Assembly (NCBI GenBank): GCA_947495035.1
Contig: CANLXI010000001.1
Span: 554,305-618,304 of the forward strand
Reading direction: 5' to 3'
Source of the DNA: an uncultured Granulosicoccus sp.
Lineage (GTDB): Bacteria; Pseudomonadota; Gammaproteobacteria; Granulosicoccales; Granulosicoccaceae
DNA length: 64,000 nucleotides
The notes below the pieces were generated by a model. The model saw nothing but the letters and a program-made list of their open reading frames with translations. It was not told the origin of the DNA and searched no databases. The number at the start of each line of letters is the position of its first letter. Positions within the stretch are counted from its first letter, which is position 1. This document shows, in pieces, positions 9,229 through 18,695 of this stretch. Made by a program: the position numbers and the translations under genes.

Positions 9229-9333
9229 GCAGGCAGGGGCAGAGCAGGCTGTAGCGGCCGTCTGAACGATTATCGGTTTGCGCGGCAGTTTACGCGACTC
9301 GGCTATCTGCCGACAAAGTGGATGAGGGCCTGT

Positions 9334-10455
9334 TCAGGAGGGCTGAGTGCTGGCTTCGACAGCACGGGAAATGGACGCCAGCGAGTCTGACGGCAGAAGT
9401 TCAAGCGAATGCGCATGGGTGGCAGCCGCGAGCGTGTCGGGTACCAGCAACATGTCTATTTCGCGCTCACGCAGCTGACTGATCAGCTGCTGGATCGATG
9501 CGCGTTTCCAGGCATGGCCGACGTCACGAATATAGATGGCGCGAACCTGTTCCGGAAACTCTTCGGCAATGGTGGCATAGATGGATGGATCATCCTGACC
9601 ACTGTCGCCGGCGAGAATGAACGGCAGTTCGGGGTAGAGAGACAGTACCGTGCGTATCTGTTGCAGTTTGTGATCGCCATGGGACCCGGCAATGAATTTG
9701 GTCTCATCGATGCCGAAGTCGCGCAGCATCAGCGGTCCCGGCACGATCTGGTTGATCCGCATGAAGTCGCTCAGGAATTCATACAGATTCCAGGGGCTGC
9801 TGGAAACATAGAAGAATGGGTTACGACCGGCATGCAGTGCCTGATAGAACTCGGCAACACCGGCAAAGGCCAGGCGACTACTGGGGGATTCCAGCAGTGT
9901 CAGTCTCATCATGTCGCGCAGGGACGTGGCCTTGGTCAGCAGCAATGTGTCATCGACATCGCTGATGACACCGAATCGGGCATCACGCGCGGGCAGGCTG
10001 ATGACCGGGTCACCGTCTATCTGCACGCTGGAATAGCCGGGCAGGGAGAGCTCTACCGACTGGGTCAGCTCTGTTGGTCCGGTACTGCTGGTATCGAAGT
10101 TCAGCTGGAAGTAGCCTTCTTCATCGGTCGTGGTGCGTGCCATGAGTTCGCCGACCTGGCCCGTCACGCTGACTCCCGGCAATTCTCGTGTTCCAAAGCG
10201 TGCGTAGCTGGCGCGCAGGTTGTTCCACAGTTCGGATCGGCTCGGCAATGCGGGTTGCCGGTAGCGCAGAACTCGCCCCTGGAGACGGCCTCGCCAACCG
10301 TCGTCTGTCAGGACACCGAAGCCGCGATAGGCAATGATATGCATCGGTATTTCAGGGTGCAGCTTCTGACGGGCACGGCCGGACACGTATCCAAGCGCGT
10401 TTTCCGTTCGCATGCCCAGACGGTGAATCAGCGTTTTCCAGCGACTGTCTCTCAT
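9334..10455 (-). CDS. App1-like phosphatase domain (DUF2183) protein
   Basis: 373 residues with the App1/DUF2183 arrangement: an N-terminal beta region ([17 protein letters not shown]) and a HAD-like C-terminal phosphatase half with the nucleophile motif [13 protein letters not shown] and later [11 protein letters not shown]. In yeast, App1 is a phosphatidate phosphatase; bacterial members are of unproven substrate, probably lipid or phosphoprotein. No signal peptide is apparent. The start codon overlaps the stop of uvrA (ATGA type), so the gene is co-transcribed with, and translationally coupled to, uvrA. That coupling is odd for a lipid-phosphatase-like gene. Confidence 0.82.
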   Translation of the reverse strand: MRDSRWKTLIHRLGMRTENALGYVSGRARQKLHPEIPMHIIAYRGFGVLTDDGWRGRLQGRVLRYRQPALPSRSELWNNLRASYARFGTRELPGVSVTGQVGELMARTTTDEEGYFQLNFDTSSTGPTELTQSVELSLPGYSSVQIDGDPVISLPARDARFGVISDVDDTLLLTKATSLRDMMRLTLLESPSSRLAFAGVAEFYQALHAGRNPFFYVSSSPWNLYEFLSDFMRINQIVPGPLMLRDFGIDETKFIAGSHGDHKLQQIRTVLSLYPELPFILAGDSGQDDPSIYATIAEEFPEQVRAIYIRDVGHAWKRASIQQLISQLREREIDMLLVPDTLAAATHAHSLELLPSDSLASISRAVEASTQPS

Positions 10456-13277
10456 CGGCTTGCCTTCAGTCGTTTCAGGTAGGCTCCGGTGTAGGATGCC
10501 TCGCAGCGCATGATGTCTTCGGGTGGACCGGCAGCCACGACATTACCGCCTCCCTGTCCGCCTTCCGGTCCCATGTCGATGATCCAGTCAGCGGTCTTGA
10601 TCACGTCCAGGTTGTGTTCGATGATGATCACGGTATTGCCGGCGTCACGCAGGCGTTGCAATACGCCAAGCAATGCCCTGACATCCTCGAAATGCAAGCC
10701 TGTGGTTGGCTCGTCCAGTATGTAGAGTGTATTGCCGGTGTCTCGTTTGGACAGTTCGCGAGCCAGCTTGATGCGTTGCGCCTCTCCTCCGGACAATGTC
10801 GTCGCGTTCTGACCGAGGGTGATGTAGGAAAGGCCCACATCCATCAGGGTGGCCAGTTTGCGATGCAGAACGGGGACCGCAGCGAAGAACTCATGCGCCT
10901 GCTCCACGGTCATGGACAGCACCTGGTGAATGTTCTGTCCCTTGTAGCGGATATCAAGCGTTTCCCGGCCATAGCGTTTGCCCTGGCAGACATCGCAGGC
11001 GACATAGACATCAGGCAGGAAGTGCATCTCGACCTTGATCAGACCGTCACCCTGGCAGGCCTCGCAGCGGCCCCCCTTGACATTGAAACTGAATCGCCCG
11101 GGCTTGTATCCACGAGACCGTGCTTCATGCGTACCGGCAAACAGGTCACGAATGGGAGAGAACAGGCCAGAGTAGGTGGCCGGGTTGCTGCGCGGGGTTC
11201 GGCCTATCGCACTCTGGTCGATGTCAACGATCTTGTCGAAGACCTTCAGGCCGCTGATGCTCTTGACCGGTGAAGGCGTATGACGTGCATGGTTGATCAG
11301 ATTGGCGGCATGCTTGTACAGCGTGTCATTGATCAGCGTGGACTTGCCTGATCCCGAGACCCCGGTGATGACGGTGCAGAGGCCTGTCGGGATCTTCACA
11401 TCGATATTCTTCAGATTGTTGCCGCGAGCCTGTCTGATGCTGATGAATTGCTTGCCGGGTTTTCGGCGTTCCGGGATGTCGATTTGCCGCTTGCCCGACA
11501 GGTACTGACCGGTAATGGAGGCTGCGCTCTTGACGATCTGTGCCGGGGTGCCGGATGCGACGATGGTGCCGCCGTGAACACCGGCGCCCGGGCCTATGTC
11601 CAGCACATGATCCGCAGCCCTGATGGCATCCTCGTCATGCTCCACCACAATCACGGTATTACCCAGATCACGCAGGTATTTCAGGGTACCCAGCAATTTG
11701 TCGTTGTCACGCTGATGCAGGCCGATGGAAGGCTCGTCCAGCACATACATGACGCCTTGCAGGCCGGCACCGATCTGGCTGGCCAGACGGATTCGCTGGG
11801 CCTCGCCTCCGGAAAGTGTATCGGCGCTGCGATCCAGCGACAGATAATCCAGGCCGACATTGACCAGAAAGTCGAGCCGCTGCAGGATCTCGTTGGTGAT
11901 CTTGTCGGCAATCTCGCGGCGCTGGCCAGTCAGTGCCAGTGAGTCGATCAGTGTGCGGGTCTCGCCAATGGAATGTCTGACGATGTCGGGCAGGTTGTGT
12001 CCATCGACCAGCACATGGCGTGCGGCTTCATTGAGTCTGGCTCCCTTGCAGTCGGGGCAGATGCGAGAACTGAGCAGCTTGCCCAGTTCTTCACGCACGG
12101 CGTTGGATTCGGTGTCCTTGTACCGTCGATTCAGGTTCGGAATGATACCTTCGAAGGGGCGTTTCGATTCATAACTTGCCTGGCCTTTCTCGCTCTGGTA
12201 AGTGAAGGTGATCTCTTCACTGCCCGACCCGTTCATGATGATCTCTCGTATCGCCTCCGGCAATTCGTCAAACACCGTATCGACGTCGAAATCGTAATGA
12301 CGTGCCAGCGACTTGATCATCTGGAAGTAGTAGGTGTTGCGCTTGTCCCAGCCGCGAATGGCGCCGCCGGCCAGGCTGACCGAGGCGTCGGCGATGATGG
12401 TGTCCGGATCGAAGAACTGGCTCAGGCCCAGCCCGTCGCAGCCGGGGCAGGCACCGTGAGGGCTGTTGAAGGAAAAGGCACGCGGCTCCAGCTCCGGCAG
12501 TGAGTAACCGCACTGGCTGCAGGCGAAGCGGGTCGAGAAGACCATATCTTCGCCTTCACCACTGAGCAGGGTCACGATCGCATTGCCTTCGCCCAGAGTC
12601 GTCGCCGTTTCGAAGGACTCTGCCAGCCGCAGGCGCAGATCATCCCGCACCTTGAAGCGGTCAACGACCACTTCGATCGTGTGCTTGCGTTTCGCCGGCA
12701 GGCTGATTTCACCTTCGAGTTCGGTAATCACGCCATCGATGCGGGCGCGCAGATAGCCCTGGGCACGCAGGCGTTCGATCAGCGGGGCGTGATCACCCTT
12801 GCGATCGCGGATCACCGGGGCCAGCAGGGCCAGTGCCGTGCCGGTGTTCATGCTCATGACCTGGTCCACCATCTGGCTCAGGGTCTGTGCTTCGAGTACC
12901 TCACCGTGCCGAGGGCAGGTAGGGGTGCCGGCCCGCGCATAGAGCAGGCGCAGATAATCGTAGATTTCCGTGATGGTACCCACTGTGGAGCGCGGATTGT
13001 GGGAGGTGGATTTCTGCTCGATGGAGATTGCCGGCGACAGACCGTCGATCAGGTCGACGTCAGGTTTGTCCATGACCGACAGGAATTGGCGGGCGTAGGC
13101 GGACAGCGACTCGACGTAACGACGCTGACCCTCGGCAAACAGGGTATCGAAGGCCAGCGAGGACTTGCCACTGCCGGACAGACCGGTGATGACGATCAGG
13201 GCATCCCGGGGCAGATCCACGTCGATGTTCTTGAGATTGTGGGTGCGAGCACCCCGGATACGGATGGTGTCCATCAC
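10452..13277 (-). CDS. uvrA: Excinuclease ABC subunit A
   Basis: A full-length 941-residue UvrA, the DNA-damage recognition ATPase of nucleotide excision repair. The N-terminus is [16 protein letters not shown] with Walker [16 protein letters not shown] zinc module ([13 protein letters not shown] with CPGC) and signature [15 protein letters not shown] complete the first ABC half. The second half has [14 protein letters not shown], the [22 protein letters not shown] zinc finger, [13 protein letters not shown] and the Walker B region [12 protein letters not shown]. It is divergent from the MFS gene across ~100 bp. I found no canonical LexA box (CTGT-N8-ACAG) in that gap, so SOS control is not supported by sequence. 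Confidence 0.98.
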   Translation of the reverse strand: MMDTIRIRGARTHNLKNIDVDLPRDALIVITGLSGSGKSSLAFDTLFAEGQRRYVESLSAYARQFLSVMDKPDVDLIDGLSPAISIEQKSTSHNPRSTVGTITEIYDYLRLLYARAGTPTCPRHGEVLEAQTLSQMVDQVMSMNTGTALALLAPVIRDRKGDHAPLIERLRAQGYLRARIDGVITELEGEISLPAKRKHTIEVVVDRFKVRDDLRLRLAESFETATTLGEGNAIVTLLSGEGEDMVFSTRFACSQCGYSLPELEPRAFSFNSPHGACPGCDGLGLSQFFDPDTIIADASVSLAGGAIRGWDKRNTYYFQMIKSLARHYDFDVDTVFDELPEAIREIIMNGSGSEEITFTYQSEKGQASYESKRPFEGIIPNLNRRYKDTESNAVREELGKLLSSRICPDCKGARLNEAARHVLVDGHNLPDIVRHSIGETRTLIDSLALTGQRREIADKITNEILQRLDFLVNVGLDYLSLDRSADTLSGGEAQRIRLASQIGAGLQGVMYVLDEPSIGLHQRDNDKLLGTLKYLRDLGNTVIVVEHDEDAIRAADHVLDIGPGAGVHGGTIVASGTPAQIVKSAASITGQYLSGKRQIDIPERRKPGKQFISIRQARGNNLKNIDVKIPTGLCTVITGVSGSGKSTLINDTLYKHAANLINHARHTPSPVKSISGLKVFDKIVDIDQSAIGRTPRSNPATYSGLFSPIRDLFAGTHEARSRGYKPGRFSFNVKGGRCEACQGDGLIKVEMHFLPDVYVACDVCQGKRYGRETLDIRYKGQNIHQVLSMTVEQAHEFFAAVPVLHRKLATLMDVGLSYITLGQNATTLSGGEAQRIKLARELSKRDTGNTLYILDEPTTGLHFEDVRALLGVLQRLRDAGNTVIIIEHNLDVIKTADWIIDMGPEGGQGGGNVVAAGPPEDIMRCEASYTGAYLKRLKASR

Positions 13278-13377
13278 TGGGTTTCTGTCGGGCTTGAGAT
13301 TGGCGGTAGGGCAGCTGCCCGATTGACGTTGCGCCTGATACTATACATCGCTTGAAACGCTGCTCCTGCCGGGCCAC

Positions 13378-14760
13378 TTGAACCAGACAAACTCTACATC
13401 CTCGTCGGCTTTGCTGCCCCGTGAGCGGCGGGCAACCTGGTCACTGTCACTGATCTACATGGTCAGAATGATCGGCCTGTTCATCGTTCTGCCGGTATTC
13501 AGCCTGTTTGGTGACCATTACAGCGGTAGCACCCCGCTGCTGATCGGTCTGGCCATCGGCATTTATGGACTGTTGCAGGCCTGCCTGCAGATTCCGTTCG
13601 GCATGCTCAGTGACCGGATCGGGCGCAAGAAGGTTATCACTCTGGGTCTGCTGCTGCTGGCCGCGGGCAGTATCGTGGCTGCCACTTCCGATTCCATTCA
13701 TGGTGTCATCGTGGGGCGTGCCCTGCAAGGAGCCGGGGCCATTGCGGCGGCGTTGATGGCTCTGGCGGCGGATCTGACGCGCGATGAACAGCGCACCAAG
13801 GTCATGGCGAGCATGGGGGCCAGCATCGGCTTTGCCTTCATTCTGGCGCTGATTCTCGGTCCGGTACTGATTGGCTGGTTTTCCCTGGATGGTCTGTTCT
13901 GGCTCACGGCAGCCTCGGCTGTGCTGGCCATCATCATTCTGCACACGCTGGTACCCACACCCGAGCGATGCCAGTACAGTGCCGATACCGGAGCCAACCT
14001 GGCAACCATGAAGCGTTTGCTGGGTCACCGACAGCTGTTGCGGCTGGATATGAGCATTTTCATGCTGCACCTGATCATCACCGCCGTCTTCTTTGCCGTG
14101 CCACTGGGCTTGCGGGATGCAGGCATAGCTTCGGAGAAACAATGGCTGGTTTATCTGCCAGCGGTGCTCGTCGCTTTCGGTGTCATGATTCCATTGATCA
14201 TCTGGGGGGAGCGCAAGGCCATGAGGGCGGTACTGCTGCTCTGTGTCGCAGGTTTGACGCTGACCCAGATGCTGTTCGCCGGTCCGCAGCTGCTCGGCTT
14301 CGATGCGGGGGCCGTCTGGCTGTTCATCGGCATCACCACTTTCTTCTGCTTCATGAATACACTGGAGGCCTTGTTGCCTTCACTGGTCTCACGCCTGGCG
14401 CCGGCTGCGGCCAAGGGCAGTGCCATGGGCATCTACAGTACCAGCCAGTTCCTGGGGGCGTTTGCAGGCGGCGCAGGTGCCGGCTGGTTGTATGGGCTGG
14501 TTGGACAGTCCGGACTGTTCGCTGTCGTGGCCTTGTTGTGTCTGGTATGGGGGCTGGTGTTACGCGGTTTTCAGCCACCCAGGAAAATGACGACCCATCG
14601 CCGCGCGCTGAGTACGGAGGAACGCAGCCGCGGCAAGGGCCTGATGGTCGAGCTGGAATCCATCCCCGGTGTGGAAGAAGTCGTGATTGCAGTGGACGAA
14701 GGTGTGGCCTACCTGAAGGTCGACAAAACGAGATTTCAGGAAGTCAGTTCCGGGGGCTGA
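13378..14760 (+). CDS. YajR-like MFS transporter with C-terminal ferredoxin-like (YAM-type) domain
   Basis: 460 residues from a TTG codon; the first in-frame ATG (13459) would fall inside TM1, so the non-ATG start is preferred. Twelve hydrophobic segments carry the MFS motif A (GMLSDRIGRKKVI) between TM2 and TM3. The cytoplasmic tail (~395-455) reads as a beta-alpha-beta ferredoxin-like domain (LMVELESIPGVEEVVIAVDEG), as in E. coli YajR. Substrate is unknown. In many gammaproteobacteria this gene lies between uvrA and ssb; here no ssb follows, and the next genes belong to a sugar-import locus on the opposite strand. Confidence 0.88.
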   Translation: MNQTNSTSSSALLPRERRATWSLSLIYMVRMIGLFIVLPVFSLFGDHYSGSTPLLIGLAIGIYGLLQACLQIPFGMLSDRIGRKKVITLGLLLLAAGSIVAATSDSIHGVIVGRALQGAGAIAAALMALAADLTRDEQRTKVMASMGASIGFAFILALILGPVLIGWFSLDGLFWLTAASAVLAIIILHTLVPTPERCQYSADTGANLATMKRLLGHRQLLRLDMSIFMLHLIITAVFFAVPLGLRDAGIASEKQWLVYLPAVLVAFGVMIPLIIWGERKAMRAVLLLCVAGLTLTQMLFAGPQLLGFDAGAVWLFIGITTFFCFMNTLEALLPSLVSRLAPAAAKGSAMGIYSTSQFLGAFAGGAGAGWLYGLVGQSGLFAVVALLCLVWGLVLRGFQPPRKMTTHRRALSTEERSRGKGLMVELESIPGVEEVVIAVDEGVAYLKVDKTRFQEVSSGG

Positions 14761-14896
14761 AGTGGCAAGGAGCTGATCTACCGGTTCAGTTTTTCGCGAC
14801 AGCGGCGCACGGCGATGCGAACTCGACCACCAGTCATCGGCGAACACTTTTGACGGCAGGATGCTGAATGCGTGTCGGACGATCTGACGAAAGAAA

Positions 14897-14925
14897 GGGT
14901 GATGCGCCTTCCGCTGGCGACACCC
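14897..14925 (-). terminator. Probable terminator of the sugar ABC operon
   Basis: On the minus strand, about 36 bases after the stop of the binding-protein gene, GGGTG and CACCC arms enclose an inner CGCC/GGCG stem. They are followed by the T-rich run TTTCTTTC. This fits an intrinsic terminator for the leftward ABC operon. The inner mismatch makes it imperfect. Confidence 0.45.
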
Positions 14926-14960
14926 CCCTTCCTCTCATTCACTTGTTGGTCGCGAGGGAA

Positions 14961-16007
14961 TCATCTGGCTGGCAATGGCATCCAGTCACTCATGGCCACG
15001 TCAGCATGGCGGAACTGAGGCATGTTTGCACCCAGTTCATCCATGTTGTTGATGTCATTGTCGTTCAGGAAATCCTGTGTGATCAGCGTGGGCGGCACGA
15101 TGACACTCGCTCCCGGGTCCTCGCCAGCGAGCAACAGTGCCAGTGTTCGTACGGATACTTCCCCCACGACCGATGGGTTGGTGGCAACGGTCGCTACCCA
15201 GGCAGAGCCGGGCTCGCGCATGGCAGAGATGTCGGCGGTTGATACATCGGCAGAGTAGATGTCGATGTCATCTGTCAGACCTGCTTCATCCACGGCGATC
15301 TTCACGCCTTTGGCAAATTCGTCGTACGGTGCAAACACGACATTGATCATCGGGTTCGCCTGCAAGACCGAGCGCGCCTGATTTGCCACGGAATTCGCTA
15401 TGGGGTTATCCAGTGTGCCAAATGCTGCAGCTTCCGTTATGCCGGGGTTGGCTTCCTTGGTTTCCTGCCAGGCTACATCCCGCCGATCAAGCGGTGCGAT
15501 GCCGGGTACATAGACATAACCGGCGGTAAAGCTGTCGCCGTTATCCGCAATGGCTTGATCCAGTGCCATTTTTCCCAGCAGATAATCGGATTGTTCGATC
15601 TGTGGAATGGCCTCGTTCTCCACGTTGACATCAAAGGCCACCACCTTGATTCCTGCGTCCACGGCGCGCTGTGCGGCTTCCTTCATGGATTCGGTCAGTC
15701 CGTGCTGAATGATGATGCCATCGACACCCAGAGCAATGGCCTGGTCAACCATGTCAGCCTGTAGTGCAGCATCCTGACGACTGTCGAAGATTCGTAGGTC
15801 CAGACCGATGGCTGCTGCCTGGGTTTCGACGCCCGACAGGTAGGACTGGAAGAAGTCTCCAGTGGAAAGGTAGCGGACCAGCGCGATTTTCACGTCTCCG
15901 GCATTATCCAGTGGAGCTGGCATGTCGGCTGCCGACACGGTGCCTGACAGTCCAACGATCAGGCTGGTAGTCAACGCTGAATATTTGAGTAGTTTTCGTC
16001 GCAACAT
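14961..16007 (-). CDS. Periplasmic sugar-binding protein of ABC importer (RbsB-like)
   Basis: 348 residues from the ATG at 16007, chosen because GAGGA lies 8 bp upstream and the signal peptide (MLRRKLLKYSALTTSLIVG, cleavage near VSAAD) then starts normally; an ATG at 16022 that overlaps the permease stop is the alternative. The fold is periplasmic-binding-protein type I: VKIALVRYLSTGDFFQSYL, DGIIIQHGL, AGIKVVAFDVN, and the hinge region VFAPYDEFAKG. The ligand is unknown, but the divergent mtnK-mtnA genes point to 5-methylthioribose or 5-deoxyribose rather than ribose. It is the last gene of the three-gene import operon. Confidence 0.88.
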   Translation of the reverse strand: MLRRKLLKYSALTTSLIVGLSGTVSAADMPAPLDNAGDVKIALVRYLSTGDFFQSYLSGVETQAAAIGLDLRIFDSRQDAALQADMVDQAIALGVDGIIIQHGLTESMKEAAQRAVDAGIKVVAFDVNVENEAIPQIEQSDYLLGKMALDQAIADNGDSFTAGYVYVPGIAPLDRRDVAWQETKEANPGITEAAAFGTLDNPIANSVANQARSVLQANPMINVVFAPYDEFAKGVKIAVDEAGLTDDIDIYSADVSTADISAMREPGSAWVATVATNPSVVGEVSVRTLALLLAGEDPGASVIVPPTLITQDFLNDNDINNMDELGANMPQFRHADVAMSDWMPLPAR

Positions 16008-16021
16008 TGTCAAGATCCTCA

Positions 16022-17050
16022 TCAAGTATTGTTATGAGATTTTCCACCCACGCTTTGGCGAGAGCTGAGGTAGAAGGTGAAAACAAGAGCTGCTACCAGA
16101 ATGGCCCCTTTGACGAAATCCTGGGTGTAGTAGGGTGCATTCATCATGGTCAGGCCTTGCAGGAGAATGCCGACGAACAAGGCGCCGATGGCCGTACCAA
16201 ATGCATTGGGCCGTGCTGCTCCGAGGACGGCGAAACCGATGAGTGCTGCTGCAACACTGTCCAGAAGCAGATTGTTGCCGCTGGCGATATCGCCTCGGCC
16301 GAGCCGTGCTGCCAGCAGAATTCCTCCTATGGAGGCGGTAACACCCGAGATCATGTAGGCCACGATCCTGTAGCGGTTGACGTTTGCTCCAACCAGCGAT
16401 GCTGCTCGCTCATTGGAACCGATGGCATACATCAGTCGACCGTGTCGCGTGAAGCCGAGAAAGATCCAGATGCCCACGGCAATCAGCAGAAAAATGACGA
16501 CCGGCACAGGTACAAGTCGCTCCAGAAACAGATCGAAGCGGTGTCGGCCAAGCCACAGAAAGGCGGCTGAAAATGTCCCTTCTGCGGTCGTGCCATCAGG
16601 CAATCGCATACCGGCAGAAATGGAATTGCCTTGTGTAGGTATCCGTTGCAGGCCTATGAGCAGAAACATCATGCCAAGCGTTGCCAGCAGATCCGGCACT
16701 CGAAACTTGACGATGAGCAATCCGTTGATCAAGCCAACCAGCGCTCCCATGCCAAGGCACAGCAGTACTGCAACCACAGCGGAGAGCTTCAGAATCACCA
16801 TGGCGTAGGCCGACAGCATGAGAGCGGTGGTGGCAACTGAACCGATGGACAGATCGAAACCATCAACCACCAGCGTGCAGGTCACGCCCAGGGCCAGAAT
16901 CCCGGTAATGGCGACCGATTGAAGGATGAAAGCCGCCGAACGTGGCGAGGCGAATCCTGTCGCTGCCACACTGAAATAGACGATGAGCAAAACCAGCAGT
17001 AGCAGGAATCCATAGCGGATTGCAAAGTCGAGAAAGCGATCGTTTTTCAT
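16022..17050 (-). CDS. Sugar ABC transporter permease (RbsC-like)
   Basis: 342 residues with 8-10 hydrophobic segments and the branched-chain/ribose permease pattern: GVTCTLVVDGFDLSIGSVA near the N-terminal third and the cytoplasmic loop AIGSNERAASLVGANVNRYR that contacts the ATPase. It forms the membrane channel of the importer. Its start overlaps the ATPase stop by 4 bp and its TGA overlaps an ATG of the binding-protein gene, so the three genes form one tight leftward operon. Nothing looks truncated. Confidence 0.9.
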   Translation of the reverse strand: MKNDRFLDFAIRYGFLLLLVLLIVYFSVAATGFASPRSAAFILQSVAITGILALGVTCTLVVDGFDLSIGSVATTALMLSAYAMVILKLSAVVAVLLCLGMGALVGLINGLLIVKFRVPDLLATLGMMFLLIGLQRIPTQGNSISAGMRLPDGTTAEGTFSAAFLWLGRHRFDLFLERLVPVPVVIFLLIAVGIWIFLGFTRHGRLMYAIGSNERAASLVGANVNRYRIVAYMISGVTASIGGILLAARLGRGDIASGNNLLLDSVAAALIGFAVLGAARPNAFGTAIGALFVGILLQGLTMMNAPYYTQDFVKGAILVAALVFTFYLSSRQSVGGKSHNNT

Positions 17051-18567
17051 GATGCTGCGGACATGGAGGCAGAATTCATCGCGCCGGATACCTGTGCGAT
17101 CAAAGTGTTGAGGTTTATGTCGTTATTGATGTGTTCACCGACGATCTGGCTTTCGTGCAACACCACGATTCGATCCGCAATCTCGAGAGCTTCATCGATC
17201 TCGGCGACGAACACGATGGTCGCACGGCCGTTTGCCGATGCTCTGATATGTCTGCCTATGTCTCGCCGCGCGCCGATATCCACACCCTGAAAGGGTTCAT
17301 CCAGCAATAGCAAGCGACACGGCTCGACCAGCCAGCGACCTATCATGACTTTTTGCTGATTTCCTCCCGAGAGGGTATTGATGCCATCTTTCGCCGACTG
17401 ACAAACCACACCCATCTGACTGATCATTCGATCGGCGGTTTGTCGTTGTCTGTAACCGCGCAGCAAGCCCAGTTGGCAGAATGAACGCAGAAATGGCAGG
17501 CAAATGTTGTCAGTGATATTGAAGGTGGGAATGACGGCATTCAGTGATCGGTCCTTGGGTGACATGTGCACACCCGAATTGACTGCGTCGCTGGCATTGG
17601 CGGGAGCATAGGGTTCTCCGTCGATGAACATGTTGCCGCCGTGGGCAGGGCGCAAGCCAAACAGTATCTCGGCCAGGGCACTCTTGCCACTGCCGAGCAG
17701 CCCGGTCATGGCAATGACTTCACCGTCGTGTGCCACCAGATTGATGGGGGCGCTGTGCTTGCCCAGCTTGAGGCCGCGAATGTTCAGTACCGGCTTGATG
17801 CCGGTGACAGGGCTGATGTCTACATCGGTCATCGCATGCCCGAGCATCGACGTGACGGCACTGTCATAGTCCAGAGGCTGCTGATCGAATACTCCGGATA
17901 TCGCACCATCACGCATGCAGACGATGCGATCGGCCACTCTGCGAATATCCGACATGCGGTGGGAAATGTAGAGTATGGCCACGCCCTTGGCGCGCAAGCT
18001 GTCCAGCAGAGTGAAGAGTCGGTCTGCTTCGGTGGCCGATAGCGATGAAGTGGGTTCATCGAGAATCAACACGTCAGGGGAGCGTGCCATGGCGCGAGCG
18101 ATGGCGATCATCTGTCGGTCGGCGACTCCGAGGTCCGCTACCCGGGTGCGAACATCTGTCGTGATTCCCATGCTCTGTGCCACCCTGGCGGCTTGCTGTC
18201 TCAGTTGCCGATCCCTTGTCCACAGGCTCGCATCGGGTCGAGTCAGATGATCGAGCATCAGGTTGGTTGCTATGTCCAGATCCGGTACCACGCCATCGTC
18301 GATGGACTGGTGGACGGTCACGATTCCCGAGGCAATGGCAGCGGCCGGGTCCATCGGGCGGTAGTCTTTACCATTCAGTTCCATCGAGCCCGAGTCCAGC
18401 CGGTGGTAACCACAAATCAGCTTCACAAGCGTGGACTTGCCGGCACCGTTGGCCCCCATCAAGACGATGATTTCTCCGGCGATGAGATCCAGATCAATGC
18501 GACGCAATACATTGTTTGTACCGAAGGACTTGTTGATTCCTTTCAATCTGCAAACGGTCTTGCGCAT
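17047..18567 (-). CDS. Sugar ABC transporter ATP-binding protein (RbsA-like, two ABC domains)
   Basis: 506 residues, the usual length for a tandem sugar-import ATPase. The first domain has Walker A GANGAGKSTLVKLICG, the signature-region variant VADLGVADRQMIAIARAM, and Walker B VLILDEPTSSL. The second has a GLLGSGKSALAE P-loop, NTLSGGNQQKVMIGRWLV and LLLLDEPFQGVDIGARRDI. As in RbsA relatives, the first domain's LSGG is degenerate. It is the first gene of the leftward operon and is divergent from mtnK; the gap between them holds a candidate operator. Confidence 0.92.
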   Translation of the reverse strand: MRKTVCRLKGINKSFGTNNVLRRIDLDLIAGEIIVLMGANGAGKSTLVKLICGYHRLDSGSMELNGKDYRPMDPAAAIASGIVTVHQSIDDGVVPDLDIATNLMLDHLTRPDASLWTRDRQLRQQAARVAQSMGITTDVRTRVADLGVADRQMIAIARAMARSPDVLILDEPTSSLSATEADRLFTLLDSLRAKGVAILYISHRMSDIRRVADRIVCMRDGAISGVFDQQPLDYDSAVTSMLGHAMTDVDISPVTGIKPVLNIRGLKLGKHSAPINLVAHDGEVIAMTGLLGSGKSALAEILFGLRPAHGGNMFIDGEPYAPANASDAVNSGVHMSPKDRSLNAVIPTFNITDNICLPFLRSFCQLGLLRGYRQRQTADRMISQMGVVCQSAKDGINTLSGGNQQKVMIGRWLVEPCRLLLLDEPFQGVDIGARRDIGRHIRASANGRATIVFVAEIDEALEIADRIVVLHESQIVGEHINNDINLNTLIAQVSGAMNSASMSAAS

Positions 18568-18617
18568 GGTAATGAGTTTTGATCCGAGCGTTTCGAGTTT
18601 ACTATTCGCCTAAAATG

Positions 18618-18634
18618 TACATTTGTCAAATGTA
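18618..18634. promoter_or_regulatory. Candidate operator in the ABC/mtnK divergent region
   Basis: A 7-bp inverted repeat with a 3-bp spacer, TACATTT-GTC-AAATGTA, lies in the AT-rich gap between the ABC operon and mtnK. A further inverted copy of the core ATTTGTCA (18621-18628) occurs as TGACAAAT at 18655-18662. The size and symmetry suit an HTH regulator; the SorC-family protein encoded at 21059-22054 is the obvious candidate. Binding is inferred only. Confidence 0.5.
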
Positions 18635-18695
18635 ATGACTATTGACTAATTCTCTGACAAATCGGATAGTCGGTAGTGAGATTGGAGGAGCCTCT

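Noticed and set aside
13278..13377. Possible LexA/SOS box before uvrA
   Set aside because: No CTGT-N8-ACAG match; the closest piece, CTGATACTATACATCG, lacks the right half.
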